Positions 1 through 13,400 of a stretch of 64,000 nucleotides of DNA are shown here, one piece after another. Below the pieces are notes generated by a model. It worked only from the letters and a program-made list of their open reading frames with translations. It did no database searches and was not told where the DNA came from. Within the stretch, counting starts at the first letter, position 1. The number at the start of each line of letters is the position of its first letter. The stretch is from Neocallimastix lanati (nom. inval.) (lineage: Eukaryota > Neocallimastigomycota > Neocallimastigomycetes > Neocallimastigales > Neocallimastigaceae), in assembly GCA_016946835.1 (NCBI GenBank), contig JACVTC010000255.1, positions 18,781 through 82,780 of the forward strand. The letters are read 5' to 3'. A program made the position numbers and the translations under genes.

Positions 1-2909
1 AAAGGATGAAAGATTGGAATATTTAGCCTAGAGAACTCAAGAGAATAGGCCATCTTTGATTAGTAACAAATTCAACCGTTTATTAATAGTAAAAGTTATG
101 GACTGAAAATACCAATCAACTTTAGAAAAGTTCAAAAAATGCCAAATCAAGGATGTAGTTATGACTGAAACAGTCACTCATAAAAATACTTTAATCAATT
201 ATAAAAATAAAGTATTAATAAAAATACTATAATGTAAAAATAAGAGTAAAGTATTAATAAAAAATATTTTAAAAATTATAAAAGTAAGATATTAATAAGA
301 ATATTTTAACAAAATATAAAAAAAATAGTGATAAAAATATATAATAATTAAATAAAATATAGCAGTATTTATAAAAATAATTTTATAAAATATAGTTGAA
401 ATGTATTTATTAAAGTATTTTAATAAAATAAAGTTAAGAAGTATTTATTAAAATACATTAATAAAATGTAGTTAGAAAGTATTATAATAAAATAGAGTTA
501 AGAAGTATTTATTAAAATACATTAATAAAATGTAGTTAGAAAGTATTATAATAAAATAGAGTTAAGAAGCATTTATTAAAATACATTAATAAAATGTAGT
601 TAGAAAGTATTATAATAAAATAGAGTTAAGAAGTATTTATTAAAATACATTAATAAAATGTAGTTAGAAAGTATTTTTAGAAATAATTTTATAAAATATA
701 ATTAAATAATATTTATTAAAGTATTTTAATAGAAAACAGAAAGTATTTCTAAAAGGAAATTAATATAATATAAAAAAAAAGTATTGATAGAGATATAAAA
801 ATAATTAAATAAAACATTAAAGTATAGTATTAATAAAAATATTTTAATAAAATATAAAAAATAATTGATAAGAAATAATGTTAAAAAATTAATTCAATAT
901 GTTAATAAAGTTATTAAAAAATTCATTTTAATAAAATATAAAAGTAAAGAATTTATAAAAACCATTAAGGAAATAAAAAAATCACGTTGTAATTTATTAA
1001 AATATTTTTAATAAAATATAAAAAAATATAGATAAAGAAATAAAAATAATTATATAAAATATTAAAATAAAATATTAAATACTATAATTACATAGAGCAA
1101 TGTTAAATTTATAATAAATATAAAATAAAAAATAAAATAAAAAGAATGATAATAATAAATATAAAATAAAAAATAAAATAAAAAGAATGATATAAGTTAA
1201 ATTATAAAATAAAAAAAAATAATATAAAATAACTTGTAAGTGTAAATATAAAAAATAAAAAATAAAAAAATGATATAAAATAAATTATATATAAAAAATA
1301 AAATATAAATAATTCTATAAATAAATTATAAAATATGAAAAATCCATATATATTTATTCAATTCATATTGTATGACTAATGACTATGTAATTTTATTTAG
1401 ACTATTGCGTATTTAAATAATTAATTTCCTTATTTAATTTTAATTTCTAATGTAATGTAATAAAATAAAAAATACATATATAATAAATTATTTAAAAAAA
1501 TAAGTCTCGTAGTAGTATATTGTTATGTGTATTATTAAATTTAAATATAAATTTTAAATATAAATATTTAAAATAAATTAAATAATATTTATAATAAATA
1601 AATATATCTTTTATATTTAAAAATTTATTTAGAATTACAAAAATACAAAAATATTAATATTATACAAAGAAAATTATAAAGGAACCAAATAGTAGTAATT
1701 ATAATATAAAAAAACGAAATTTAAGATTTTATTATTAAATGGAGTAAATCCGAATAAATTTTAATTTAATATATAATTTTAAAATTTAAGTATGAAAAAC
1801 AACTTAAATTAATTAATCCTAATATATATATATATAATAAAATTAATTTTTTTTTATTATTAATTTATTTATTGTTGTACAAGGTTTTAAAATATACATT
1901 AACTTTTAATAACATAATTAAATATATGCATTAATTTTAATTAAATTAAAAAATTTGATATTTTTTTAAATTTTTTTTATTTAATATTTAATAATAAAAT
2001 TTATTTTAAAATATATGATTATTATTATAATTATTTCAATTATTATAAATTTTACTTTTTTGGTATCCTAAAATGTAATAAATTTATCTTTATACTCTAT
2101 AATATATTATAATTTGTTTTAAATTTTAATTTATATTAAAAAAAATTAATAAACAATAACATTTAATAATTCATATTAATTTTTAATGTTAAGTTAAACT
2201 ATTTGATTATTACAATGAAATAAAATTTATTTTTAAGTATACAATATAAGAAAATTATTATATTTATTAAATTGTTTTTTTCATTTTTTTAGAGTTGATT
2301 CGCAAATGAAAAACATCAATACATAAAGTATTTAATATTTAGTTCAAATTATTTTATAGATTAGTAATGATGATTAATTTATTTTTTATATATATATTAT
2401 AATATATCTATTACTATTATATTTATTATATATGTGTTTGAAATATCACTTTTAAAGCATTAATATTTATGCTAAATAAATAAATAATTAATTAAAATAA
2501 AAATAAATAAAATTAAAAGTAAAACAAAATACAAAATATTAATTTATTATTATAAATTAACATTATTTATTTATCTATAAAATATAATTAAAAATATAAT
2601 TATTGATTTATAAATACATAATAAATTATTAATAAAACAGAACAAATTATTTGTAATTATTAAATACATTTTATATGACTGTATAATTTAATTTAGTATA
2701 TAGTTTAATAAAATATTAAATTTTTATATATAATTAAATTATCAAATATTAAATATCAAAAAGTTAAATAAGTTATAAATTTAGTAAAAATAGGAACCTA
2801 TAAGAACCATAGTAATTTGATTCAATAAAGTATAAAAAGAATATATAAAACTTGTATATTTAAAATATATTAAATTTTATTTAGTATGAAAAAATAGGAG
2901 TTAGAAAAT
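1..2909. repeat. Left copy of the long terminal direct repeat
   Basis: This AT-rich block recurs at 61094-64000 in the same orientation. The offset stays at exactly 61,093 through at least position 2300. Only four single-base length differences were noticed, all beyond about 2400, and no substitution was seen in the lines compared. The repeat may extend left of the window. It holds many degenerate AAAGTATTAATA / TATTTTAATAAAATATAAA units and no credible gene. A diverged relative lies at about 51470-56870. Confidence 0.95.
441..696. repeat. Four tandem 64-bp units
   Basis: The unit starts GTATTTATTAAAATACATTA. Starts at 441, 505, 569 and 633 are exactly 64 bp apart; the third has a T to C change. 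The array is present in the right-hand terminal copy too, so it predates that duplication. Confidence 0.9.
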
Positions 2910-3188
2910 AATATAAATATATATATTTTTAAATATAACATTATATAATATTACAAAATATAAAATATTAAATATATATAATCTTTAATCTATAGAAATA
3001 AATTATAATTTGATTAATTAAAAACAGAAAATACAATTTTAAAATTACATATTATAAAATAAGAATTAGAATTTATTGTTAATTTACAAGTTATTTAAAA
3101 AAATTAAATCATCTGATACTTCAAAATCCTTTTAATTAATTTTATCATAATATAAACATAGTTTTAAATTTATTTTGTTTTTAATTAA
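2771..3188. repeat. 418-bp direct repeat, copy A
   Basis: This stretch matches 3713-4130 over 418 bp at a constant offset of 942, with one substitution noticed (TAACATTATA versus TCACATTATA) and no net indel. Both copies end at TTTTTAATTAA, after which the flanks differ. The ends lack the TG..CA pattern of LTRs. Confidence 0.93.
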
Positions 3189-3712
3189 GCTATTGGATAT
3201 CTTGAATTTTATTAGCAAATATGCTAAGATATCTGCTCCTTTATGTATTGCTTGTTTGGAATAATATAATAATAAAAATCAATAAATAATTTAAATAATA
3301 AAATTTTATATTTTTTCATATTTATATTAAAACTAATAATATAAATTTAAAATCTAAATGTTAAATAAAATAGTAATTTGAATTAGTAAAGTTAAGTACT
3401 TTACTAATTTATTAAAAGTTTAGCACTTTAAATTTACTAAAACTTAGTACTTTAAACTTTTAATATATAAATATAAAACTATAAAGTTATTATGAAATAA
3501 AATAGATAGTCATAGATAATTATTTTTATCTTTTTTTCTTTTTTTTTTAACCTTTATCAAAAATAAAATAATAATATAAAAAAAAATAAATAATAATAAA
3601 AAAAATATAATAATAATAATAAAAAATAATAATAAAAAAAAAATATAATAATAATAAAAAATAGTAATAATAATAAAATAATAATAATAAATAAAGGGTC
3701 AAATAGCAATGA
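3189..3712. other. Hairpin-rich spacer between the 418-bp repeats
   Basis: No reading frame is supported. Three stem-loops are visible. TTAGCA-AATA-TGCTAA (3212-3227) sits inside a longer GATATCT/AGATATC pairing (3196-3202 with 3227-3233). A perfect 12-bp stem pairs 3381-3392 with 3398-3409. A 12-bp stem pairs 3411-3422 with 3453-3464. The rest is A/AT microsatellite. The spacer is GC-richer at its left end than the surrounding DNA. Confidence 0.7.
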
Positions 3713-4130
3713 AGTTATAAATTTAGTAAAAATAGGAACCTATAAGAACCATAGTAATTTGATTCAATAAAGTATAAAAAGAATATATAAAACTTGTATA
3801 TTTAAAATATATTAAATTTTATTTAGTATGAAAAAATAGGAGTTAGAAAATAATATAAATATATATATTTTTAAATATCACATTATATAATATTACAAAA
3901 TATAAAATATTAAATATATATAATCTTTAATCTATAGAAATAAATTATAATTTGATTAATTAAAAACAGAAAATACAATTTTAAAATTACATATTATAAA
4001 ATAAGAATTAGAATTTATTGTTAATTTACAAGTTATTTAAAAAAATTAAATCATCTGATACTTCAAAATCCTTTTAATTAATTTTATCATAATATAAACA
4101 TAGTTTTAAATTTATTTTGTTTTTAATTAA
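3713..4130. repeat. 418-bp direct repeat, copy B
   Basis: This is the partner of 2771-3188. The structure is either a tandem duplication of a 942-bp unit cut short at 4130, or an insertion that left a duplicated flank. A diverged relative of the same stretch lies at about 56516-56830. Confidence 0.93.
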
Positions 4131-5750
4131 TCAATTTTATTTATTTTATTAAGTTCTTATTTTTAATTACAAAAAATATTATTACTTTTATATCAATACA
4201 TTTACATAATACAATCATATTTTTGTAATAATATATATAAGCCTCAAATATTTAGTTAACATATACAATATTTATTTTAAATATATTTAAACTTAATAAT
4301 TAATAAACTATAATAAACTTTATTTTTAACACATAGAATATAAAAAATTTAAAAAAAAATATAACATAAAGTTTTAATTATATTGATTTGAAATTAATTA
4401 ATTAATCTGTAATCGTTTAAAAACAATATTAATTATAGTTTCTGATAAACTTTTAAATAAAATTATTTTTAATTAAAAAAATAAATATGGATAAATTATT
4501 ATATAAATTTTTACATCCTAAAGTAATAACATAAGATTTTGATAAAACCGGAAATTTATTATATTCCATATCCTTATTTAGTATATTAAATAAAATTATT
4601 TTTAAAATGAAGTAATTTATAATTTGTTTAAATTTTATATAATTATTTTAATTTATTATTAATTAAAGTTTCATTATATAACAATATCAATATTGACATA
4701 GAATATTCATTACTCATTTTAATTGTATTCAAATACCTTTATGTATGTAATAAATATAAGCAAAATAAGTAATTTATGGAAAAAAAATAAATAAAATAGG
4801 CGTAACACAGAATGATAAATGATAAATAAATTATATATTTAAATTTTTAATAATAATTTTTAGTTAACTTTTTTTTAATTGTAAATAATTTAATTTTTTG
4901 CTTTTATAAAATTGAAAATAAAGTTTTATAATTAACAATTTCAATAAATTTATTTTAGCTCTTATATTATAATATAATTAATCTGGTTTTTTAACAAAAA
5001 AAAAATAAAAAAAGGAAAAAAATGTTTAATATTAGAAATATTTAAAAAATATTTTCAATAATATTATAAAATATATGAAACTGTTTTTATATTAGTATTA
5101 AAAAAAATATGATCTAATAACTCAAAGAATTTTAATAAAAAAAGTATTATTACAATTATCTTCAATTAATATATAAGAATTATAAATTTTTTAAATTATA
5201 CCTTAATAGGATAAAAAATTACTTTAATATATATTTTAGACTAAATAATTAAATTATTTGAATATTTTTTTTTTTATTTTTTATTTTTTTATTTTATTAT
5301 TTTTGTTTTTAAATATTGTATATTTTATTTTATTTTAAAATTTATTATTAATAATATTGATATTAACATAACAATATTATTATTATTATAATTACAATTA
5401 TTATTGTTACAATTATTAATATTATTATCATTAATTTTAATTTTAATATTACGATTTATTATTATTATTATTAATAGTATTATGGATTATAGATATATCT
5501 TTCATATTAACAATTTTTAACACAAATAATTTATTACTAATTTAATAAAAATTGTTAATTCAAAAAATATGTATTCCTTAATAAAAATAATAATAAAAAT
5601 TTTATTTTATTTTATTTTTTTTTTTATTTTTTAATTTAAATACAATTATTAATGAATTTATATATATTGTTATTACGGTTATTAATGCTATTAAGGGCAT
5701 TACCTTTTAATATTAACTTTTTATATTAATTTTAATAATATTTTCAAAAA

Positions 5751-5792
<42 letters not shown>

Positions 5793-7545
5793 GAATAATA
5801 ATAATGAATAATTTTTGAAAAGTATTTTATATAATATATAAATTATAAATAATTACTTTTTTTTTTAATTTTATTTTCTTATTATATTTCATTATTTGAA
5901 TATTTGATTTATTTATTTATAATTATATTTTATTTGTGTTAATATATTAAATTCCATATTTTATTTAGTTGATCTATTTTAATATAATTTATATTTTATT
6001 ATGTTCTGTATTAGTTATTTTATTTAATTGTTATATTTAATAGTATTATTTTAATTAAAATTATAAAGTATTATTATTTTTTATTATATATTTTATTTAG
6101 TTTGTATATTTAGTGGTGTTATTTTAATTAAAATTATATTTTATTATTACAATTTATTACTTTTTTTTATTAAATTGTTTTATTTAGTAATGTTATTTAA
6201 AATAGGGTTATATTTTATTACTTTTTTTTTATTTTTTTTTTTTTTTTTTTTTAGTTAATCTATTATCTATTTTATTAGTAGGTTTATTTATTTTCTTTAT
6301 TTAATTTTCAATAAAAATTAAATTTTTAAATAGTAAATTAATTTATGCTAAATTTTTTTTTTTTTTTTTGTTTCTACTATATCAATATATTACTGGTATA
6401 TTTTTTAATAGAAAAGTTAGAGTAAATATTATTTATATGATTAAATTTAGATGCCAAAATTCAAATATTTTTTTGTTTATTATTATTAAAAACGATTAAA
6501 TCATTAAAAAGGGTTATTACTAATAGATCTATAAATTAATTAGTAATTATATATGTGATAAACTAATGTAGATAAATACCTTAAATATATATATTTTTTT
6601 AATTATTAATAATAAATTTTATTATTTTGTAATTACCATTAACAAATTCCAGTAATTTTTGGGTTAATCCACAAAAATACTTTGGGATTTATTTTTAAAT
6701 TTCTTATTATATTTTTACTGAAAATGTAAAAATAAATATTATATAATATTTATATTTATAATACTTATAATATATTTTTTTATATTTCAAAATATTTTAG
6801 TGAATTGAATTAGAATGAACTGCTTAATAAAATACTGAAACACTCATTATAGATATTCATTATGTCAACGGAAAAAGAAATGTGTAAATATTATTATCAT
6901 TGATACAATGAAAATTAAGATTTTATTTTTCATATGAAAAACCCGAATTAATTATATCTTCTAAAAAATATTAAATAATTAAAAGAAATTAAATATAATT
7001 TTTCCAATTTTTGTTCACATAAATTAATTAAATAAAAAATAATATATTTACTGTTTTAATAGTAAATTCATTATGTTATTATATTTATTTTATGAATTGC
7101 TTCTTTTTTTTAATCAATTAAATATATATATTTTATTTAAAAATAAACGAATATATATTTTATTTTAAAATAAACAAATATATATTTTATATTTCCTATA
7201 AATCTTAGATTATATTATATTTAATACAATTATTAAGGAAAATATAATTTTTAATATTTAATTTGATTCCTTTAGTTCTTTTCTGAAATTAATAAATAAT
7301 ATAATTTATAATTAATTATAATGGGAAAATTTGTAATGAAAAAATTATAATGTTTATTATTTCCATTTACGAACATATAATTAATAAAATGAAATTAATA
7401 CTCCGAAAGAATATGCGTAAAAATCTCAGATTAAATATTTATAATTTTATGTGTAAAAAGTTTAAAATGTAGAGAATATATAATTTATATAAATATGAAA
7501 ATTTCTAAATTCATAGATATTTATATTTATAAAAAATTAAATAAT
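4131..7545. other. Gene-free AT-rich stretch
   Basis: No supported gene, RNA or organised repeat was found in these 3.4 kb. A run of 29 T lies at 5764-5792 and further long T tracts near 6225-6252 and 6352-6369. Either strand would give retroposon-like poly-A/T tails, but nothing recognisable is attached. Confidence 0.6.
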
Positions 7546-9654
7546 TTATCCAAAAATAATTTTACTAATAAAAGAGCTAAATGAAGATTTATTAGTTTTT
7601 TTTGAATTTATTGATTTTGCATTCAATTCATCTTCTTTTTTTTTCAGATATTCATAAATTTCCTTGTTTTTATATTGAGATCTAGCGTAATCTATTGGTC
7701 TCTGATTATCAGAATTTTTACAGTTGATGTCTATTCCTTCTTCTACTAAATATTGAACTAATTCTAACTTTTTTTCCATTACACATGAAAATAATGCATT
7801 ATAATTATGTTTAGTAGTATGATTAATATCAATTCCATTTTTTACCAAATACTTAATGATTTCTATATTTCCGGATCGAGCACCTAGCGTTAAAGCGTTT
7901 CCTCCATTAATAGTTTGATCATTAATATCTATACCACATTCAAATAAATATTTTACTATTTCTAATTTATTATAAATACAAGCAATTATTAATGCGTTTA
8001 ACCCTGAATTGTTTTTTGCTTTAATATTAATACCTTTACTTATTAAATATTTAACGATATCTAAGGTACCTGTCATTGAAGCAATGATTAAAGCATTATC
8101 TCCGTCATTATCTTTAAAATTTATATTTATTCCATTTTCAACTAATAATTGAACCATTTTTAAATTATTTTGATTGATAGCATATAATAAGGCATTACTA
8201 TTATAAGCATTTAAAGCGTTAATATCTGCACCTTTTTCAATAAAAAATTTAACCATTTCTCGATCGTTATTATCGCAAGCATTCATGAGTACTGTTTTCC
8301 CATCATAGTCTTTACCATCAAGATCAATTCCTTTTTCAATCATATAATTAATAAGATTAATATTCTTTTTTTCATATGCGAGTGATAATATATTTTTACT
8401 ATAAGGATTTTTAAGATTATTTCCATACATATCTATATCAATATCAATTAAATAAGTAGCTATATCATTATAATTTTTATCTATAGCATAAAATAAAGCA
8501 TTCCAACTTTTAGAAAATGAACAAACATTAATATTTATTTTTTTTTTTACTAAATATTGAACTACTTCTAGGTTTCCCTTTTCTGTAGCATAGATTAACG
8601 CATTTTTATTATCATAATCTTTTTCGTTAATTTTTATATTATTTTCTATTAAAATTTTAATAATATCTAAATTTCCACTTTGGGAAGCTATCATTAAAGC
8701 ATTTCTTCCTTCAGTATCTTTTTCATTAATATTTACACCATTTTCAATTAACCACCTTATTGTAAAAATTCTGTTAAATTTACATGCTTTTAATAATAAT
8801 TCATAACCTCCTTTTTTTTTGAATATTTTAACATTATTTTCATATTTCAATAATAATTCTATAACTTTTATGTTATCACTTTTTATCGCAAAGTTATACA
8901 TAGACTTAGTAATTATTATTTTTTTATTTTCTGTTTCCATTTTTTCTTTAATGTACGACATTTTTAGAGCATTATGTTTATATAAATAAAGTAAATTTAT
9001 AATAAATTCATTATTAAAAGTTAAACTTTCAAAGATAGTTTTTATCAATTCATAAGTTTTTCCATTATTATTAATTGAATTACCATTTATTACATTTTCA
9101 TTAACAAAATTATTACTATTATTATTATTGTTATTATTACTATTACTATTACTATTATTATTATTACCACTATTATTTGTATTATTATTAGTACTACTAT
9201 TAGTACTACTATTATTATTATAATAATTTAGTAAATATTCAATAAAATATAAATTATTATATTTATTATTTATATCGAAATTTTTTGATAAAATATATTT
9301 TAAATTTGATTTATTTAATTTTTTTTTGTTATATAAATAAAACATTATATATTCTTTATTGTTATTCATATAATTTATTTTTGCTCCCATTTTTAATAAT
9401 AAATCCGCTATGTCAAATTTATGATTCTCTATTGCAATAAACAGAGGAGTTTTTTTTTTGTATTCATAATTAAGATTTGAAAAATATGGTAATAATAATT
9501 TTATCATTTCAATTGAGCAATTGCTTTCAATAGCAAATATTAAATAATAATATTTTGAATTACATAAATCTTTGAAGATTGTATCCTTATTTAATATAGA
9601 ATAAGTAAGTTCCTTTATTTCATTATTATTTATTATTTCTTTTATGTCTTTCAT
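7546..9654 (-). CDS. Ankyrin-repeat protein, 702 aa
   Basis: The protein has about 12 consecutive ankyrin repeats at residues 281-683, each near 33 residues, with the usual NALxxA...G...IVKYLxxxGIDIN pattern. One more repeat-like unit lies near residues 66-100. A poly-Asn/Ser tract at about 143-183 separates the N-terminal module from the array. No signal peptide, membrane segment or enzyme domain is visible, so an intracellular protein-binding scaffold is likely. Its partner cannot be read from sequence. The N-terminal 130 residues follow the same plan as the 1664-aa ankyrin protein at 44272-49266 (KTPLFxAI, then IADxLxxxxAKIxYxN), so the two are distant paralogs. The start is the first ATG of the frame and the stop is TAA. 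The gene is intronless as seen. Confidence 0.88.
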   Translation of the reverse strand: MKDIKEIINNNEIKELTYSILNKDTIFKDLCNSKYYYLIFAIESNCSIEMIKLLLPYFSNLNYEYKKKTPLFIAIENHKFDIADLLLKMGAKINYMNNNKEYIMFYLYNKKKLNKSNLKYILSKNFDINNKYNNLYFIEYLLNYYNNNSSTNSSTNNNTNNSGNNNNSNSNSNNNNNNNSNNFVNENVINGNSINNNGKTYELIKTIFESLTFNNEFIINLLYLYKHNALKMSYIKEKMETENKKIIITKSMYNFAIKSDNIKVIELLLKYENNVKIFKKKGGYELLLKACKFNRIFTIRWLIENGVNINEKDTEGRNALMIASQSGNLDIIKILIENNIKINEKDYDNKNALIYATEKGNLEVVQYLVKKKININVCSFSKSWNALFYAIDKNYNDIATYLIDIDIDMYGNNLKNPYSKNILSLAYEKKNINLINYMIEKGIDLDGKDYDGKTVLMNACDNNDREMVKFFIEKGADINALNAYNSNALLYAINQNNLKMVQLLVENGININFKDNDGDNALIIASMTGTLDIVKYLISKGINIKAKNNSGLNALIIACIYNKLEIVKYLFECGIDINDQTINGGNALTLGARSGNIEIIKYLVKNGIDINHTTKHNYNALFSCVMEKKLELVQYLVEEGIDINCKNSDNQRPIDYARSQYKNKEIYEYLKKKEDELNAKSINSKKTNKSSFSSFISKIIFG

Positions 9655-10497
9655 GATAGTTAATTTATTTTAAAAATTATATTTAATCCCATTTTCTGAT
9701 TCTTATTATAAAATAATAAACAATATTTATAAATTTCTTTATAATTGATTGGTCTAATATATATTAATTTTACTCTTACAGTTTTTTTTATATTTTTTAT
9801 TGTTTTATTGTTATTACCTTTTTTTATAATTACAATTAACATGTTATATTTTATATCTAAATAAAAATATTTTTAAATAAATTAAAAATTAACAGAAATA
9901 AAAGCAAAGGTTATCTTAATATTTTATTAATTAAAATTCTTTATGTTTTAACTTTTTTTTTTTTATTCCTTTTATTCTAATATTTATAAAATTTAAATTT
10001 TATTCTTAATAAATTTAACATTAAAAATTATTAAAGATAAAAAATATTATTAAATAATTTAAAAGTTATTAAAATAAAATAAAAATAAAAAAAATGTTCT
10101 ATTGCTAAAGATATTTTTATTTTTAAAATTATTTTTAAAGAATATTTTATTATATTTTATTTATATCGTTGAATTTATTTTATTTATTTATTTTATTTTT
10201 ATAAAACATTTACATAATCTGTTATACTTTTATGCTTTTATTCAATTTTTATTCAATTTTTATTCAATTTATAGTTTTTAATTATATATATATAGATATT
10301 TTTTAATTGTGTATGTATTTATTTTTAACTTTTTTATTTATATTTTTATAATTATTATATTAAATTTATTTTTTTAATTCTATTTTTAATTTCATTTTAT
10401 TTTTATTTTTATTTATATATTTTTTTATATTTACTTCACTATTAAAGTGGAATCATAATTTATATTAAATAATATATAAAATTGTTTAATATTAAAA
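9655..10497. other. Intergenic region between two minus-strand genes
   Basis: This is the upstream region of the ankyrin gene and the downstream region of the 1374-aa secreted protein. It is AT-rich with poly-A/T runs. A 60-codon minus-strand frame at 9660-9842 starts just upstream of the ankyrin ATG. It is Lys/Asn/Ile-rich, has no recognisable domain and is not called as a gene. Confidence 0.6.
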
Positions 10498-13400
10498 CTA
10501 ATCTGTTTTTTCCTTTTTAGATGATGGATTCACAACTTTAGAAATTGATTTACCCGAATTATTAATTTTTTGTTTATTACTATGTCTTATACTTCTTTTT
10601 CTAGATTTACTTAGCATATCCTGAGATACAGCGGTTTCTACGTTATTTTTTAATGTTTTTGCTGAATTCTTCATTCGGTTAGAAATATCTTCCAAAGATA
10701 TTGGAGAATCGGCATCTTCACCAAATTGACTATTTTCGGAAAAGTCATCAGCATTATCAATTGCTTCCGATAAATAATTTGAATATTCAACCGAATCCAT
10801 CAATTCTTTGTATCCTTTATCAGGATCAATATCATCAAGTTTTCCGATATTATTTTTAATGGTGTTTTTTACTTTTTCATTAGTGAAAACAGATTCTCTT
10901 AATATTTGCTTTTTATTACAATTACTTTTACCAACTGCTCTTTTACGTGGAATTTTTGAAGAAATACAAAAACTAGAGTTATTGGTTTCATTTTCATTTG
11001 TTTCTCCATTTCCATTTCCATTTGTTTCTCCGTTTCCATTTTCATTTATTTCTCCATTTCCATTTCCATTTGTTTCTCCATTTCCATTTCCATTTGTTTC
11101 TCCATTTCCATTTCCATTTGTTTCTCCATTTCCATTTCCATCTGTTTCTCCATTTCCATTTCCATTTGTTTCTCCATTTCCATTTCCATTTGTTTCTCCA
11201 TTTCCATTTCCATCTGTTTCTCCATTTCCATTTCCATTTGTTTCTCCATTTCCATTTCCATTTGTTTCTCCATTTCCATTTCCATCTGTTTCTCCATTTC
11301 CATTTCCATTTGTTTCTCCATTTCCATTTCCATTTGTTTCTCCATTTCCAGGTATATCTATAGAAATAAAATCATCGTTATTACCTTCTGAATCCGTTTT
11401 AAGGTCTTCCGGTTTTATTCTACCGCTAATAATATCCTGAAATATACCATTTTTTTTTATTTTAATTCTATTAGTTTTTCCATTATTATTAAATGAAAGA
11501 TAATATTCTCCATCAACAAGAGTAATATCTAAATCATTTATATTAAGTTCATTATATCTAACTTCCGCATTCTGAGAAGTGGAAGTGGTACCAGAGTTAT
11601 CTTCAATTAGAGGAGAGGTATTAGAGTTGTTTTCATTAATACCCATAGGTGTTCCAAATAACTGGTATATTCCATTAGATCCAAGAACTCCAGTAAGATA
11701 AGAATTATCCGATTGACCAAGATAATCAGGAAAACGATATTTTAAAGATATTAAAACAAAACTTAATATCGAAGATAAAATATTAAATAACCCTTCAATT
11801 TTTCTATTAGTAATAGCCTGCTGGTTTCCCTGCTGTCCACTTGAAAGTCTATTTTGTAAATAATTCATTAGTATAAATTGTAAAAATCCTACTAAACCAG
11901 GAATAACCCATCCCATAGTTGAAATGGTTTCATATGGATCATCTACCCTTTTATATAAAGCATATTTATTATTTGAGATTACTTTATTTCTTTTAATTAA
12001 ATCATGCTCATTTATAGGATTTTCTCCATTGTCTTCATTTTCTTCATTTTCTTCATTTTCTTCATTTAATATTTTATTATTAAAATGATTTTTTAGTTGA
12101 TTACTAAACATGATTGTTTCTGGTAAATAATTATTCATTATTTCAGATGAAATGTGTCCCAGTATATAATAATATGAAGTATTTAGCGTGAAGTCCATTT
12201 TGGTTATATAATTATCATAAGTCTTAACTAATTTATCATATTCGTTAACTATCATATCCTCTGGGACATAGTTATTAGAATCAATATTACTGAGACCGTA
12301 TTGATAAACATACTCTGTGATTATTTTAATAAAACTTTCGTATCTATCCAAAATATTTTTTAATAAAAAATAATTACCAAAATATTGACTTTTTTGTATA
12401 ATATTTCTACTTATCTCTTTAATTATTAATATGGTACGATCTAATCTAAAATTCTTTCTTACGGTTTCTTCTTGATCTTCTATATAATAGAGTAAAGAGT
12501 AATATTGATACATGAAATAATTACTGTAATCCATATCAATTATATTATCTCCCCAATTTAAAAATTTACTATTTATTTCTTTAATTTCTTGCATTTTTGA
12601 TTTCGGTAATATTATATCTTTCAATTCAAAAGTTTCGATTTCCTCATTTTCATTATAAAGATTTTCATATAGTAAATTTGTATCAATCATATATAAACCC
12701 ATTTTTTTTATTAAATTAGAAGCAGCAGAGATATATCCATCTTCATGATTTTTAAAAATTGTATTAAAGATATTGTTAATTTTTTTAAAATTCGAACTTA
12801 CATACATTTTTACTGTAGGTAAATGGAAAGAAATCAATGTATTATCTGATATAATATCATAATTAATATAATTATATAAAATATTTCCACTAGTTGCATT
12901 ATTTAATTCAGTAAAATCATCTTGACAGTTTGCGATAAATGTATCGTAATAAACTTTTACAATTTTATAAATGGCTTCATTGGCGGCCTTTGATCCTTTA
13001 TAAATACAATTTTTGTCGACTTTATTCGTAATAAATAATCTATTGTAGGTCTGATCATCTATTTCAAGGCATATGTTTCTCTCATAACCGTAAATTAAGG
13101 TGTCACCCATTTGAAACATAGAATTTAAATCTTGTTTTATTAGAGAAACAGCGTAAATAATATATCTAAAGTATTCTTCTTCATTTACATTGACATGATA
13201 TGGAATAATTATTCCATTATTAATGAATCCTTCATCAGAACTAATTGTATTATATAAAAATCTGTTTAAGAAATCATCGGAATTGGAAGAACTATAAATA
13301 TTTATGAAGTAATTAGCGCAAGAGGCTAAACTATCATATTGATCTTTAGCAATATTTTTAGAATATTTCATTAAAATATCATAATTTAAAATTAATATTT

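Noticed and set aside
2771-4130. LTR pair of a small retrotransposon
   Set aside because: The 418-bp repeats lack TG..CA ends, a primer-binding site and a polypurine tract, and the spacer is only 524 bp without coding traces.
9660-9842. 60-codon minus-strand frame upstream of the ankyrin gene
   Set aside because: It is short, Lys/Ile/Asn-rich and without a recognisable feature; chance in this composition is likely.
10808-11440. Plus- and minus-strand frames with Phe/Pro, His/Phe and Met/Glu/Lys repeats
   Set aside because: They are shadows of the 24-bp coding minisatellite, which is open in all frames; the GNGNGET frame belongs to the 1374-aa gene.
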